Below, one piece after another: positions 43,205 to 55,530 of a stretch of 64,000 bases of DNA. Each line of letters opens with the position of its first letter. The stretch's first letter is position 1. The notes beneath the pieces were generated by a model. That model was not told the origin of the DNA. It searched no databases and worked only from the letters and a program-made list of their open reading frames with translations. Origin of the DNA: Pogonophryne albipinna (Eukaryota; Chordata; Actinopteri; Perciformes; Artedidraconidae); contig CM053248.1 in the NCBI GenBank assembly GCA_028583405.1, positions 21,879,139-21,943,138 on the forward strand, in the 5' to 3' direction. A program made the translations under genes and the position numbers.

Positions 43205-44157
43205 TAAGTGCATTGAATAAATCAATGACTGGATGTGTCAGAACTTTCTCCAATTAAACAAAGATAAAACTGAGGTAATGGTTTTTGGAGCCAAGGCAGA
43301 ATGTATAAAAGTTAGCGCTGAGCTTCAGTCTGCAATGTTCAAAACAACAGATAAAGCCAGAAATCTAGGTGTAGTCATGGACTCTGACCTGAGTTTCAAC
43401 AGTCACATTTAAACAGTTACTAAATCAGCCTACTATCACCTAAAGAATATATCTAGGATTAAAAGACTAATGTCACAGCAGGATTTGGAAAAACTTGTCC
43501 ATGCTTTTATCTTCAGTAGACTCGACTACTGTAATGGTGTCTTCACAGGTCTCACTAAAAAATCTATTAGAAAGCTGCAGCTGATTCAGAACGCCGCTGC
43601 TCGAGTCCTCACTAACACTAAGAAAGTGGATCACATCACTCCTGTTCTGAAGTCTTTACACTGGCTTCCTGTGTGTCAAAGAATATATTTCAAAATACTG
43701 CTGCTGGTTTATAAAGCACTGAATGGTTTAGGCCCAAAATACATTTCTGACCTCCTGCTAAATTATGAACCATCCAGATCTCTCAGGTCTTCAGGGACTG
43801 GTCAGCTTTCTGTCCCCAGAGTCAGAACTAAACATGGTAAAGCAGCGTTCAGTTATTATGCTCCAAATATCTGGAACAAACTCCCAGAAACCTGCAGGTC
43901 CGCTGCAACTCTTACTACTTTTAAATCCAGGCTGAAGACTTTTGTTTTTGTCGCTGCTTTTAATTGAACTATTCATATCTTAGACTGCACTGTAACTTTT
44001 ATCCATGTATTTTTTCTTTTAATGTTTCTTTTATTTGCTTTTCTTTTTAATGATTTTAAATGCCATTTTCTTAATGTCTTTCATTTTTTGTAAAGCACTT
44101 TGAATTGCCTTGTGTTGAAAAGTGCTATATAAATAAACTTGCCTTGCCTTGCCTTGC
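43205..44157 (+). pseudogene. L2-like LINE 3' part, plus strand
   Basis: From about 43220 the frame reads WMCQNFLQLNKDKTEVMVFG, then RNLGVVMDSDLSFNSHI, a TAA near 43408, and continues from 43470 as SRLDYCNGVFTGLTKKSIRK, LQLIQNAAARVLTNTKKVDH, LHWLPVCQRIYFKILLLVYK and LPETCRSAATLTTFKSRLKT, stopping at 43965. The 3' end has AAAGTGCTATATAAATAAAC and a (CTTGC)n tail to 44157, typical of L2/CR1-group LINEs of fish. The RT core is absent. Confidence 0.9.
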
Positions 44158-44732
44158 TTGTTTAGTCCCTTTTTTAATTGCAAAAAAGCCACTTACGATG
44201 TTCTTAACGACATTTCACTTTAAAATGACTTGATTTTTATCGACACCCACTTCCACTGCTATAATCTTTACATGAGGTTCAGGGCTAAAAACTGCAGATT
44301 TTAAATTATAATATCAATAAGACTAATCTCTTGTAACCTTATGTTGTCATATAGATAGACGGAAGTGTGTTGCGTCTCATGCAATCATAAACATAATATA
44401 GTAAAAGTACATTTAATAATAAAGAAAGTAGGCGTTTCTTATCTGTGCACCCTTGTCACATGCCGTGTTGTGACTTGAATTTAAAGTAAATATATAAATT
44501 GTCATGAACAGTGTTATACTGATGTGACAGAGATCGTAAAATATAGCGATAGCCAAACAATGACACTGCAGTTCTGCCATGTGTCATACTTAATTGACGT
44601 TGTTTTTTAAATTACTGCTCCGAGGCAAGGATGTCTCATTTTGTTAAATACCTGTTGCTTTGATTCCTCTCTCCTTAAATGTCTTTCTGCCCCTGCTCCG
44701 CTCGGTTCTCACATTGGCGATACTAAAATGTA
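44158..44732. other. Unassigned AT-rich interval
   Basis: No gene or clear repeat boundary is seen between the LINE tail and the TA-flanked element. Confidence 0.4.
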
Positions 44733-45179
44733 TGGGATTAGTTTTGTATCATAAAGATAAAGCAACACTTTCTCAGAATAAAGCAAAACTATGAGTTTAA
44801 AAGACAAAAAAACTGAGTCAAGCAAAATCAAATACATTTCAAAAATAAAACTATAAGTTGCAAACAAATCATTTGTGTAATCATATAAACTATAAGTCTT
44901 TTTTCTTTGTTTTAACATATCTTTTTGTTTGCAGTTCTTGTTGCTTCTTTTTCAATGATCAGACTTTTGCTCTCGCTGCAGCTTTCTCTTTTGCGCTCCC
45001 TCATTTTTTGTTTTCGATTTTGACACAAACGTCCCAGGTGGGTGGGACTTTCAGGGGTGTGTCCCCATTGGCTACTCATTTTTTGAGTGACAGCCCACTA
45101 CACCACAGATCATACAGTGCAACTCATGCAGCAAACTCCGGAGTCCACTCGGCCACGTTAGTGTCGGTGTCTCCTGGGG

Positions 45180-45350
45180 AGTTTTCATGAACATATCGGA
45201 CTTATGGATTGCTGTGCATTATACTTGTGTTGTGTAGTTTATACTTTATTCCAACTTTAAATATTTTAATACCTGAACACACTGCTGCTGTAAAATAATT
45301 TCCCAATTTGGGATTGATAAAGTGTCTGTCTATTTATTTATTTATTTTTT
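45180..45350 (+). repeat. LINE 3' untranslated end fragment
   Basis: TTTCCCAATTTGGGATTGAT followed by AAAGTGTCTGTCTATTTATT is a frequent fish LINE 3' terminus with a TTTA tail. Confidence 0.5.
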
Positions 45351-45934
45351 ACGCTAACAAAATAAATCTATTATTATCAATATAAACTGTATACTATTAT
45401 TTTTTCAAAGACATGTTACATTTCAAAAGCATATAATTTGCTATGTTTAGGACAAACAACTAAAGACTGCTTTAATTTAACAAATTCTACAATATAAAAG
45501 TAGCAGACTTGCTTTATTAAACAGACCAGACCTAGGCTGCATACCAACACAATTAGGAACATGCTCACATCTTACTATGTTGGTCTGAAGAGCTGAAGCA
45601 TTCATACACAATGGATACAAACTGTGTTGTCTCATTCTATATCCTGTGAGAAAATGATATACATTTAGCATTACAAATTCGACATACTATTCCTAGCCTG
45701 AGGAAGATATGAATAATCAACAGATTTGAATGAAATCTCTAACATTTTCATGTAGAATAAAGACAAAAGAGTGATTATACAAATTACATTTATTGAAATT
45801 TGAACCAGAAGATGAAGTCTAATAGAATGTTTTAAATAAAAGGACATAAAACAAAAAGGTGGATAATAATAACATCTATTAAATGTATAAAGACATTTGG
45901 TCAAATGAAATGACACTGAGCCAGTGATAACAGC

Positions 45935-46350
45935 AACTACCAGATCAGCACGGGGACCGTTACGCTTACTAATGACGTCACACATCGGCTGTATGCGTAT
46001 AAATATATATAGATACATTTTCATAACAAAACAATGGAGGCACAAGCTCTTACGTTGAGTCTGGAGTTTCAATACATTCTAAATCATCAGTAAAGTCTAC
46101 AACCATATTTCGGAGGGATATGCTACATATTAACTTTCAATTTTATGCATTTCAGTTCTTCAATAACATTACTTAATTAACACTTCAGTTTCCTGATACA
46201 GTTCCACTAACATACATTAACTGTCGATTGTTATTTTTTAATATTCTTTGCGGAATTTGGCCGTGTAAAATGTCCTCTTGGGTGGCCGTACAGCCGATGT
46301 GTGACGTCATTAGTAAGCGTAACGGACCCCGTGCTAATCTGGTAGGCCGT
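45935..46350. repeat. Inverted repeat with TGACGTCA core
   Basis: 45948-45985 (GGACCGTTACGCTTACTAAT then GACGTCACACATCGGC) recurs inverted at 46292-46328 (GCCGATGTGTGACGTCATTA then GTAAGCGTAACGG). The arms are about 60 bases. This is a foldback inside the TA-flanked element. Confidence 0.7.
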
Positions 46351-47327
46351 GCAGATATGGTACTGACACCGGTGTCTGAACGCTCACTCACTGCTAGCTA
46401 TGTAGCTAACTGTTAGGCTACTTAGCTTGTATTGTTATGGATCTAAAGGTAGCAAAAGCTAACTTTCATAGCACAGCTTTACTTCTCACTTAACACAATA
46501 AAGAAACAGGCCGTATAGCACAAACAACACACATGATCAATACTTACATATATTTTCACTTGTAGTATTATAATAATTGAAACGCTGGTTCTTCTGGAGG
46601 TGTTCTATCCACGCTCAGCTACCGCACCGCAGCTGCCTGCACTGTACAATCGCTGGAGGACTGGGCTGTGATTCAAAAACTGAGTAGCCAATGGGGACGC
46701 ACCCATGAAAGTCCCGCACACCTGGGAGGTTTGTGTCAGAATCTCAAACAAAAAGTGAAGGAGCGCAAATGAGAAAGCTGCAGCGAGAGCAAAAGTCTGA
46801 TCATTGAGACTAAACAAAAACCTATGTTAAAACAAAGAAAAAATACTTATAGTTTACATGATTACACAAATGATTTGTTTGCAACTTATAGTTTTATTTT
46901 TGAAATTTATTTTATTTAGCTTGACTCAGTTTTTTTGTCTTTTAAACTCATAGTTTTGCTTTATTCTGAGAAAGTGTTACTTTATCTTTATGATACAAAA
47001 CTAATCCCATACCACAAGAGCAGCATTTGATTCTACAAACAGTGTTAGAGTTGCAAATTAAGTTTGCTCTGTCATGGAAATGTAGATGTTCAATAGAGAA
47101 CCGCAGTGACGCGTCCTAAAACCCGGAAGTAAGTTAGCATTTTTACCACCTCCGGTTCCTTCGATAAAAAGCAATGCAATTTCTCCATAGGATTTTGGAA
47201 AATAGCTCCAAATAAGGTCTGTGTTTGACACAAATTGAAGAGACAGATCACGTTTTGTTCTACGACATTAAATACATCAGCAGTGATTTTTGAAGAGTTT
47301 ACGTGTCTGAAAAACGATGGTTGTTAA

Positions 47328-48438
47328 TAGGGATGCTCCGATCGATCGGTCACCGATCGAGATTGGCCGATACTCACTCTCTACCGATCGATCGGTGCTC
47401 TCTAAACATGCCGATCGCGAGAGCCGATCGCATGACGTAAAATACATGACACTTTTCTCTGTGTGCGGCAAAACAAGCTCGCCAAAATGGCTTCACCGGT
47501 CTGGCATTATTTTAAGGTGTCCGAAAAAGACAGTAAAATAGCGGTATGCAACGTGTGTGAAGCAGAAATCCTGCAGCTCCGCCCGCCGGACCGGAAAGCG
47601 CAGCGAAACACACAAACAGGGAGAACCAGACCGCAGTTCATTTACTCATATTCCAAACGAGAAATTACGTTAGCAAATCACCCGGTTCTTTACGACCAGA
47701 ACTATTAACGGGATACAAACCGGAGGAACCAGGCATGGAGGGAGGTGGCAGAGACAGTGGGTGAAACTGGTAGGTTTTCGCCTGTTTGGGGAGTTTATAT
47801 ATATATATATTGCTCGCATAAAATCCCCGGGGTTTTTTGCTTTGTATGTCGGGGGCGGGAGATTCATGTGATTGGTTGTTGGTCGCGTTGCTCGCAAAAA
47901 ATCCCCAAGCTTTCAGACACGCCCAGCTCCAAGATTTTCAAGATTTTTGAAAAGCTGCTGTGTGGACGTACCGTAAGAGTTAGACCTAACACACTTAGCT
48001 ATTTTATCTACCTCTGGAACAAGCTAAACTAGTTATTATAAATATATGTATTCTTCATTGTCGGGTCACTCATTACTGGATCAGTGAAGCTGCATGAGAT
48101 ACTGACAGGCTGTCAGGAGAGGGAGAGAGCGGGGAGAGAGAGAGGGAGAGAGGAAAAGAGAGCGCTTCCGCTAATTTCTCCCGTGTTATTCTCCAAAGTG
48201 AATGTAAACTTGAATAATGTACATCATTTGAATGTAATAATTAAGTTGATTGTTGTTTGTGGAAGCTCCAGTGAAAGAGCCCCATTAACTGAGTTTTAAA
48301 CATCACTTTAAATGGAAGATTTAAAGTGATGTTTAAATCTTCCATTTAGGCCCCGCCCACTCGATCGGATCGGCGATCGGTATCAGCCAATACTGATTCC
48401 GGCGAACGGCCCCGAAATTGGCGATCGGAGCATCCCTA
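47328..48438 (+). mobile_element. hAT element with BED exon, duplication GTTGTTAA
   Basis: The tips TAGGGATGCTCCGATCGATC and, at the right, GGCGATCGGAGCATCCCTA are inverted. GTTGTTAA flanks at 47320-47327 and 48439-48446. GATCGATCGG-type motifs crowd both subterminal regions. A BED finger start exon lies at 47487; the rest of the transposase is missing. A perfect short inverted repeat around 48295-48350 (AAACATCACTTTAAATGGAA against its inverse) lies near the right end. Confidence 0.93.
47487..47708 (+). pseudogene. BED zinc finger start of a hAT transposase
   Basis: MASPVWHYFKVSEKDSKIAV followed by CNVCEAEI is the first half of a BED-type zinc finger: the aromatic W/F pair and a C-x2-C pair are present. 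The expected H-x3-5-H half is replaced by an unrelated frame (QLRPPDRKAQRNTQTGRTRP), which ends at 47708, so a deletion or frameshift follows the cysteines. Close relatives are ZBED1-like hAT proteins. A minus-strand copy of the same exon start lies near 10683-10760. Confidence 0.7.
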
Positions 48439-49093
48439 GTTGTTAACAAGTGGCTGAATAGGACTACAGAAGTTGTCCAGGCCGTTTTACGTCATTACAC
48501 CAAACACGTAAAACACTCCCGCTAAGTTTGTTTGCCCTGTTCTGCTTGAAAGCAAGTACCTGCCTCCTGCAAACTGTTCAAACAAACACTTCAACTTGAA
48601 CCATTTAGAATCTGTATGTTTGAATATGGATCTTAAGTTGGCGTGACGTTGAAGCAGCGACCCTGCTGTAGTTCCTTTATAGCATAACGTTAGCATTTTG
48701 CTTCTGGCGACTAGATTTATGCTTCGAAAATTATAAGGTAGGATAGACCAACCCTGTCTCCTACAAATTACGTTCCCACAGAACTAAACTGCATTCTCAA
48801 TTATTTTTAGTCAGAAACGTATTTTCTCCCACGTTACGTTTCTTATGAACGTATCTCAAATACGTTTATTTTCTACATATCTTCTAGAAACATATTTTCT
48901 CCCACGTTACGTTTATTATGAACGTATCTTAAATACGTTTATTTTCTACATATCTTTGCCATTTATTGTCTTGCTTAATGATAATAGTCATTTATAAATA
49001 TAATTTTAGAGCACACATTTGTAATCAGTAGTCGAGGCTGTAATTTCGCCAGCTGTTACTCTCATGCGCGAGACAGAACATAATAGTTTTAAC

Positions 49094-49219
49094 ATGCCAA
49101 AAAGCTGCTGTGTCGTTTATTGCACCTCAAACATTAAAACAAATCCAGAGTTACGTGTTTCTGTACTTCCTCTAAGAAGAAAGGACAGTAACAGAAGATC
49201 TCTGTGGCTTCAGGCTTGA
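49094..49219 (+). pseudogene. THAP zinc-finger start exon, left arm
   Basis: MPKSCCVVYCTSNIKTNPEL continues RVSVLPLRRKDSNRRSLWLQ and stops at TGA (49217). THAP domains start MPxxC-x(2-4)-C near the N-terminus, followed by a short hydrophobic strand and a conserved Trp, which is present here. The C-x2-H half and AVPTIF-like end would lie in a later exon and were not found. A transposase needs this domain to bind its termini, so a location within the arm itself is notable. Confidence 0.6.
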
Positions 49220-49339
49220 TCGCCGTTCAAATGACAGCGTTGGTTTCCCCAAAAGTGGGCGGGGCTGTAAAGTGACGTAGATTTTACTCTCATCTATTAT
49301 TCAAAACCATTCTACTTATTCTAACGTAAATTACATGCC

Positions 49340-50243
49340 AGTGTTTTATCTTTTTATTTATTTGTTTTTATTTAAAATCGTATAATGTCAAACTTTTTTT
49401 CCCGTCTGTGAGGAAAAGAAATGGGGCTCAGAGCCTCAAAATACTGAAATCTGTATTTTTTTAAATCTTTTTTTGTTATTATTTTCTAAATAACACACTG
49501 TTATTTACTCAACAATAACACACAATTATCCTTGCTTTTATTTATTCGTTTAATTCTATAATCTTGGGCTTTTTAGCCGTAAATAAAGTCACCACAAACC
49601 CAATGAACAGATTACCCAAGATCCTCAGCTTGAAGCTCGTTGATTGGATGTTTTAGCCGCAATGCATGTTGGGATATGATGTTAATGCGATATGATATCC
49701 GAAAACATTTAAAAAATATATAATAATACTTTATTCCGAGTGTTCTTGCTTTTCTCTTTGGAAGTCATCACATAACGGCATTGTAATACACGGTTCGGCT
49801 GCATTAAATATTACACATCTGCCGTAGTTCTTTATTTATAGAGCCCTGATGAGAAGACTTCTGGACAAACTGGAAGAACTGCATCTTGCATTTCTTTTCA
49901 CAAAATACGTCTCCTTGCAGTATCAATAGTAATTCGGCTGACTTTTATATTTGATCCAATTGGTAGATAGGTTATATTTACACCATAACGGTGCACAGCT
50001 GATAGAAAAGGACATGTAGTTTTTAAAGATATTACTGATTTTCTTTGAATTAAAGAATGTAAATACTGAGTTGAGAGAATAGTCAGGGGATTTGGGTGAT
50101 GGGAGACACAGCAATTTCAATAGCTTACCATTAAATGACGGATATGCCTTTCTGTCTGTGATGTTTTACAAATCAGATATTAATGTGTAGAAGTAAAACA
50201 TGAGAAATAGTATAGCAATATCCTGTAAAATTATGTAAAAACT
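49340..50243. repeat. Interior blocks shared with P-like copy 1
   Basis: 49340-49530 matches 13930-14130 (AAAATCGTATAATGTCAAAC; CCGTCTGTGAGGAAAAGAAA). 49590-49710 matches 14640-14760 (GATTACCCAAGATCCTCAGC). 49890-50243 matches 15620-15150 inverted (CACCATAACGGTGCACAGCT). The order establishes common descent of the two elements and marks 50243/50244 as an insertion border. Confidence 0.8.
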
Positions 50244-50582
50244 AGGGCTGTCAAACGATTAAAATTTTAGAAATATACATTGTAATGTTATTTAGGAGTT
50301 GTGTTGATCATACCACAGTCACTCTGAGTTGGTGGTTGTTTAATGTAGATAGGAAACTGAAAACGCAAACAATTCATCACAATTGTGTTTTTAAGTTTGT
50401 GAAGAAAGAGTAGAAAGTAAACAGAAGGTTTTGTAAGTTTGTCAGTCAGAGAGAAGCTGTTAAATGTTAAAACACAGAGGTGATACTGAGTCTTCTCGAG
50501 TAATGGATTATGATCTATGCCATGCTTACATGGACTCGTATGTTTTATTTCATATCTAACAGAAGTGACAGAAGAAAGAGAT

Positions 50583-50775
50583 GGGAAAGTGAGAAAAGAA
50601 GGACAGGGGAAAGTGAGAAAAGAAGGACAGGGGAAAGTGAGAAAAGAAAGACATGGGGAAAGTGAGAAAAGAAAGACATGGAGAAGTGAGGAAAGAGGGA
50701 GATAAGGATGAGAGAGGGATGTGGAAGAGAGAGACAGAGAGAGAGACAGAGAGAGAGACAGAGAGAGACAAGGAA
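50583..50775. repeat. GA-rich minisatellite (about 24-bp unit)
   Basis: GGGAAAGTGAGAAAAGAAGG then ACAG repeats about four times from 50583, followed by GAGAGAGACAGA simple repeats to 50775. The reverse strand reads as low-complexity Ser/Phe/Leu peptide. Confidence 0.9.
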
Positions 50776-53700
50776 ACATGTGGGTGTTGAAAAACTTAGT
50801 TTGGGTAAATATGTCACAATGGATGAAACGATTATTAGAGGGAGTTTTTGTAATATCATTAGTAGACATTAATTGTGTTGTTTAGATGGCATTTAACTAC
50901 TAAGACAGATAGTATGATTAGAAAGAGACGGAGTGGAAAGGGTTGGATTTATTTAACCTCAGTGTGCTAGAATTTCTATAGGTAATGCGTCCCGAGACCT
51001 GGACTCTCTCTCTCTGCATGTCAGACGGCTAAGACCCCGATCCGCTTGAGCAATCAAAGGCCTAACCCAACAGGAGACTCCTCCTTCTCAATAGACCAGA
51101 CAGAGAACCAGAGCTGAACCAACAACAACAATAAGAACTGCATCCAGAACTATCTCCACCTGTGGCATCCAGAACCAAACAGCTTGCTGACAGGCAGAGA
51201 TCTATCAGTCCCTCAAACAGGGCATGAAGTTCCAAGCTGAGCCACAAGATTTGGCACAAGAACAAAGTGTGGGACATGAGAGCAGAATCCGCCCTCCATA
51301 AAGCAGCAGAGAGACTGTGAAGGAGGAGATGAAATGCAAAGCAGTGCAACAACAGTGGCATGATGGGGGCTGCAGATGTAGCTGGGCAGAGGGCTGCCTC
51401 AAAGAGTGACAGCTGATGGACAAAGGGGGAGGAGTCAGAGTCAGAGGAGTTGGTCGAGCAGAATGTGAGGTGGCCAGGGATCACGGCTTGAGATAAACAA
51501 GAGGAGAGGAGAAGGGAATCAACGGGAATGAGTGAGTTTACACATAAACACACTTATAAGCGCACATTTAAAGAACTTGAATTTACTTGATAAATAAGTG
51601 AAGATAAAAAGTTGTATTAACCATGAATTAATCAATTGGTAAATTAAAAATAGCAGTAAAGAGGAAACTATTAAAGTAAAATGAGAATCATCCTAAAACA
51701 CACTGAGGGATAAAGGGGGATACATGACAGAATATAACCATATTCTTCAATCTTTTCATCATGTTAACAAATCATTCTTCAAGAGATTTTTATTCACTTG
51801 TGAATAAAGTAGTGATCTTAGTTGTTACAATGTTGAACACCATTAAAGGGATAGTTTTAGGAACCGCTCTATAAGACAAACCTTTATTTGAATGGATAAG
51901 GTTAAAGGGAGAGCTAGTGCCAAGCCAGATATAGTATTCCAATCTATAAATTATTGATTTCACCATTGTGCCATGGTTATTACCATAGGAGGGCTTTAAG
52001 ATGGAAATATGAAATGACTTCTGTTTTTAAATCCTTGATAAAGTAGGGAGTGATGGAGCATGTTCGGACACCCAAGGTTCCACACACTGCTAAAGAATTT
52101 AACATTGTTTTTAAGTAGACCAGAATTGAAGATAAATGGGTATAATGAGCTATGAAATGCAGAGCTACACAGATCCAAGTAATGTTTTGACACAAGATAA
52201 TAGTTAAGTACACAAGTTTCTGAAATAGATCTATTAGACATTTTAATACTAATTGGGTGTAAATGAATTGCAGTAGTAGTACTATAAGGAAGTGACATTT
52301 TTTGGCTAACACTTTTCAGGGAATGTGGGGAACAGCTGTTCCGATGAAAAGTTAGAGATATCTGGAAAATTATAGTTGTAATCGTGAATTAATTAATGAT
52401 GGCGCTCCATATATGACAGATTTTTGTAGACAAAGGATACTGGCCTATGCTGAAATATCAAAGTCTTTGCAGAGCACACACATGGCCAAAAAGACTGAGA
52501 CCAACTGACCTTTGACCCTGACCGACAGTGTAACTTGAGAAGGCACTGTCAATGACTGACTCTGGGGTGACTCTGACTAGACCAAGACTTTACAACCTGA
52601 CAGACGGTGTGAGTGTGAATGAATGCCGGCATGTGATCAGTGTAACTGCATGATTCTAAAACAATAACTAACCAAGCATGTTTTTGGACTAACATATTAT
52701 TACCCGTTTCTAATCTACTTGATGATATTTCACTCCCACAGGAGGTGGCAGTTTGCAGAATGTGAAACTCAAACTAAAACATGAAGATTCTGTTTCTTTT
52801 AGGACTGAAGGATGGAGAGAAACACTTCATTTCACTGAAGTGTTTACTGTGGAAATGATGGATGTACATTTGGGAAAATGTTTGGTATTTTCTTATAATC
52901 CATGGTTACACATGAGGTTCATGTGTAAAAAGGGGGAGTGTAAAATTCACAATGTACATTTTTCATTTAGGGACTGAAAGGAACCTGCTGCCCCAACTCA
53001 ATTGTTCAATCTGACCATTGATTGACAGTTTTAGAATGGACCTGCTCCATATCTGGGGATAAGATACTGTTTGATGAATGTTGACATGTTTCTAATATTG
53101 ATTGAGTTATAACAGGTAACACAGATGCAGAATCAGTGGCCAAGGGGCTACTGTGAGTGATGTAAGTCCAAAATGGACTACTGAGGAAGTTGACCGGTGA
53201 GTAATGTTTCAACAGGTATTGAAGTAACTGAGGTTTGAAATGTAGAAAGAACATATTACAGTTAAAGCTAAAACATAGTAATGTAATGAGACAGAATTTA
53301 ATTTAGACAACATCATGTAACTAGCCTGGTAAAGAAGTAAAAGCCATAGACTTTATTGTTTAGGTCATTATGGGGATATACATTTCATCTAAATTCATAA
53401 TAGAAAGACATTTGATGACAGTTTGTTGGAATTCTGTATTCATTTTTTCAGCTTGATAATATCTCAGCACTGACAGGTAGAAGCAGTATCACCAGGAAAT
53501 CATTCACTTTGTCAGTATCATGATTTTGGTTGTTTTTGAATCCATAACATTAGTGTGTTTCTTTACCAGAAACATTAGCAGTTCATATTATATTTAGATT
53601 TTAAATAGGATCTCAGGGATTTCATTTAAAAATAAACACAGATGCTTGTCAGAAATTCAGAGCTATTGAAATATGTTATTTGGTTCACCTAGAGATGTTG

Positions 53701-53958
53701 GGGTTTTATTTTGGGGGCACGGGCCAAGTATTAAGATTCTGAAGCTGCACTGGCAGATAGGAGGGCTACAATTAATTTAGAAAACCTGTTCACAGACGTC
53801 TGTTGTTTTAAGACACCCCACCAACAGGCTCCAAGCGGCCTACGCAGTGGTGGGTCAAACAGCGGAGGGCCCCGGAGCCCTGAGCGTAGGCTTGAGGGAT
53901 TTGTATCAGATTTCTCCACACAGGTTGGTGATGCCAAAGGGGGACCCAGGAGGCTGAC

Positions 53959-54240
53959 ACAGCGGAGTTCGTCTGGCTGAAGGTCATCAGGACAAAGTGG
54001 CTCAACCCCAGGCTCTCCGGCCCCGACCGAGTGACCCAGCGGATCTCTCATGCCGTCCGTGTGGGAGGAAAGGGGGACAGCTCGTACCACGGGAGCCAGT
54101 GTGCGGCGGGGAAACCACCTGCTAGGACCGTGGACGACATCAGGACGGACGTGGCCCTCGCAGAGGAGGTCGACTCGGAAGCAGCCATCAGTGGACTGGA
54201 CGACAACGACCTCGAGGACATCCTTACAGCAGACGACTAG
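53959..54240 (+). pseudogene. Retroviral integrase C-terminal-like fragment
   Basis: One frame reads EFVWLKVIRTKWLNPRLSGP, then DRVTQRISHAVRVGGKGDSS and an acidic tail ending at TAG (54238-54240). A VWLKxxxRxxLxPRWxGPYxV pattern followed by a short SH3-like strand is the C-terminal domain of gammaretrovirus-like integrases in fish endogenous retroviruses. Upstream, LQAAYAVVGQTAEGPGALSV lies in another frame, so the coding region is broken. No RT, protease, gag or env is recognisable nearby. Confidence 0.5.
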
Positions 54241-54349
54241 GAAGCGGCTGTCAGCGGGCTGGGGGACTTGTCGAGGCAGCAGAGGAGTCTACTTCTCTCT
54301 GATCAGTTCCACCAGTGAAGGGAAAGCCGCATCTCCCCCTCCCTATCAG

Positions 54350-54370
54350 AGGGGGGGGGGGGGGGGGGGG
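54350..54370. repeat. Poly-G tract
   Basis: About 21 G residues follow TATCAGA. Such tracts are length-unstable and a frequent site of assembly error. Confidence 0.9.
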
Positions 54371-55215
54371 CTGAGGATTCACCACACAAGGAGACTGCTT
54401 TCTAGCTCTCAGGTTGCCCTCTCATGGTTCCTTCACTGCCATGGAAAGTGGTGTTCTGTTCCCAAAGATTTCAAGTACTTTGGGTCTCAGTTTCTGATAG
54501 ATTTATACAAGATTGGGGGACAGACACAGTGGAAAGGAATGACAGTAGTTATGTTTCAAGTGCCTTGTGTAAGTTGGTCTCTTTATAGAGAGACCAAAAG
54601 GGGGATTGCAGATTATTATCATCTGATATTTGGGAAGTGTGTTACATTTGAAATGGCATAAAGTCTTGTTGCAACTTCCAGATATTAAAAGAGGCCCCTT
54701 GAGTTTCTCTGGAAATTATCAATAGTAGCAGTTAAGTGAATACTGTTTAAACAATACCTGTGTTTGTGTTTTGTATAGATTTCTCTGTTTTATCCTTTCA
54801 TAAATGTGAGGACTAAAACTTGCTCAAACATTCTGGGGTGCTTGGAGTAAACAGGTTTTATTGCTCTGTGGGGGAGGGGATATTCTTCTTAAAGATTTCC
54901 AACATGTCAGTGAAGTCAACATATCTTGAATAGTATATGTGTGTGTTTAATTACTTTGTATTCATAATAAGCAGTCTGTGTAATCAGAAGCTGGAAATAT
55001 GAGAGTATTAATATGTATTATCTTTGTGAACAAAGGGATATTATTTGGACACAGCTCAGACCTCTGGAATGTGCAGGAAAGTGTGTGTGTGGAAGTCTAT
55101 GCAGGAAAGTGAGATAACGGACGCCAGATACATTTGATTACCATCTCAGAGACACTTGATTATTATCCTGGCTGGCTCGCGCTGATTTGCTAAGAAAAGC
55201 CATCTTTTACATCTT

Positions 55216-55265
55216 CCAATGAGATAGACTGACTCGGCTCCTCCGGTGATTTTTGGGTATAAAAG
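55216..55265 (+). promoter_or_regulatory. CCAAT and TATA boxes of an LTR-like promoter
   Basis: CCAAT at 55216-55220 and TATAAAAG at 55258-55265 are spaced 37 bases apart, then TTTTTCCTCCTGCTGCGAAG (likely R start region) and TATAATTAAAACAG near 55392 as a possible polyadenylation signal. This U3/R layout matches retroviral LTRs and lies downstream of the integrase-like fragment, as a 3' LTR should. G-rich runs at 54596-54604 and 54870-54881 are candidate polypurine tracts. Confidence 0.45.
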
Positions 55266-55530
55266 CTGGGTTTGAATTTAGTTCATTCTCTTTTTCCTCC
55301 TGCTGCGAAGACCGAAGAATCCCACCAGCACGAGAAACTAGAGCAGGGGCGCTCCTAATTATATTGAATTGTATTGCATTGTATTACCTTTTATAATTAA
55401 AACAGATTATTGTTTAACTGGTATCCTGGTGTTTTCTGATTTTCCCTACTGTTATGATTTCAAGCAGCTCGCCAAAACGACACGCTGGGCAGAGGTGGGT
55501 TGTAAAAACCATCTTCTGCCGCAACAGGCT

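Larger units (their letters stand above)
44733..47009. mobile_element. TA-flanked long-TIR element
   Basis: TGGGATTAGTTTTGTATC starts the left arm and its inverse ends the right. The arms match for about 380 bases (44733-45110 against 46640-47009), sharing AGACTTTTGCTCTCGCTGCA, GATTACACAAATGATTTG and AACTGAGTCAAGC-type blocks. TA flanks both tips (44731-44732, 47010-47011), as in Tc1/mariner and related groups. The interior holds a LINE tail (45180-45345) and another inverted pair. No transposase is visible. Confidence 0.75.
50244..55530. mobile_element. 5.3-kb insertion with retroviral remnants
   Basis: Compared with P-like copy 1, about 5.3 kb is extra here. The left border reads TAGGGCTGTCAAACGATTAA, itself resembling a DNA-element tip; the right border lies near GCAACAGGCTGTACA. 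Inside are a GA-rich minisatellite, long stretches without coding potential (51000-53800), an integrase C-terminal-like frame and an LTR-like promoter. I infer a decayed endogenous retrovirus plus other pieces; the left LTR was not identified. Confidence 0.5.

Noticed and set aside
45471..46072. 133-codon minus-strand frame inside the TA-flanked element
   Set aside because: It covers the TGACGTCA foldback and AT-rich DNA, without conserved domain or matching frame in the opposite arm.
51062..51553. 163-codon minus-strand frame rich in Leu/Ser/Cys
   Set aside because: No family resemblance and no clear start or signal peptide pattern; it overlaps two other frames of similar quality.
53731..54661. 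Open frames of 119 (minus) and 203 codons (plus, another phase)
   Set aside because: They overlap the integrase-like frame, which is the only one with a recognisable pattern; the longer one also reads through a poly-G tract.
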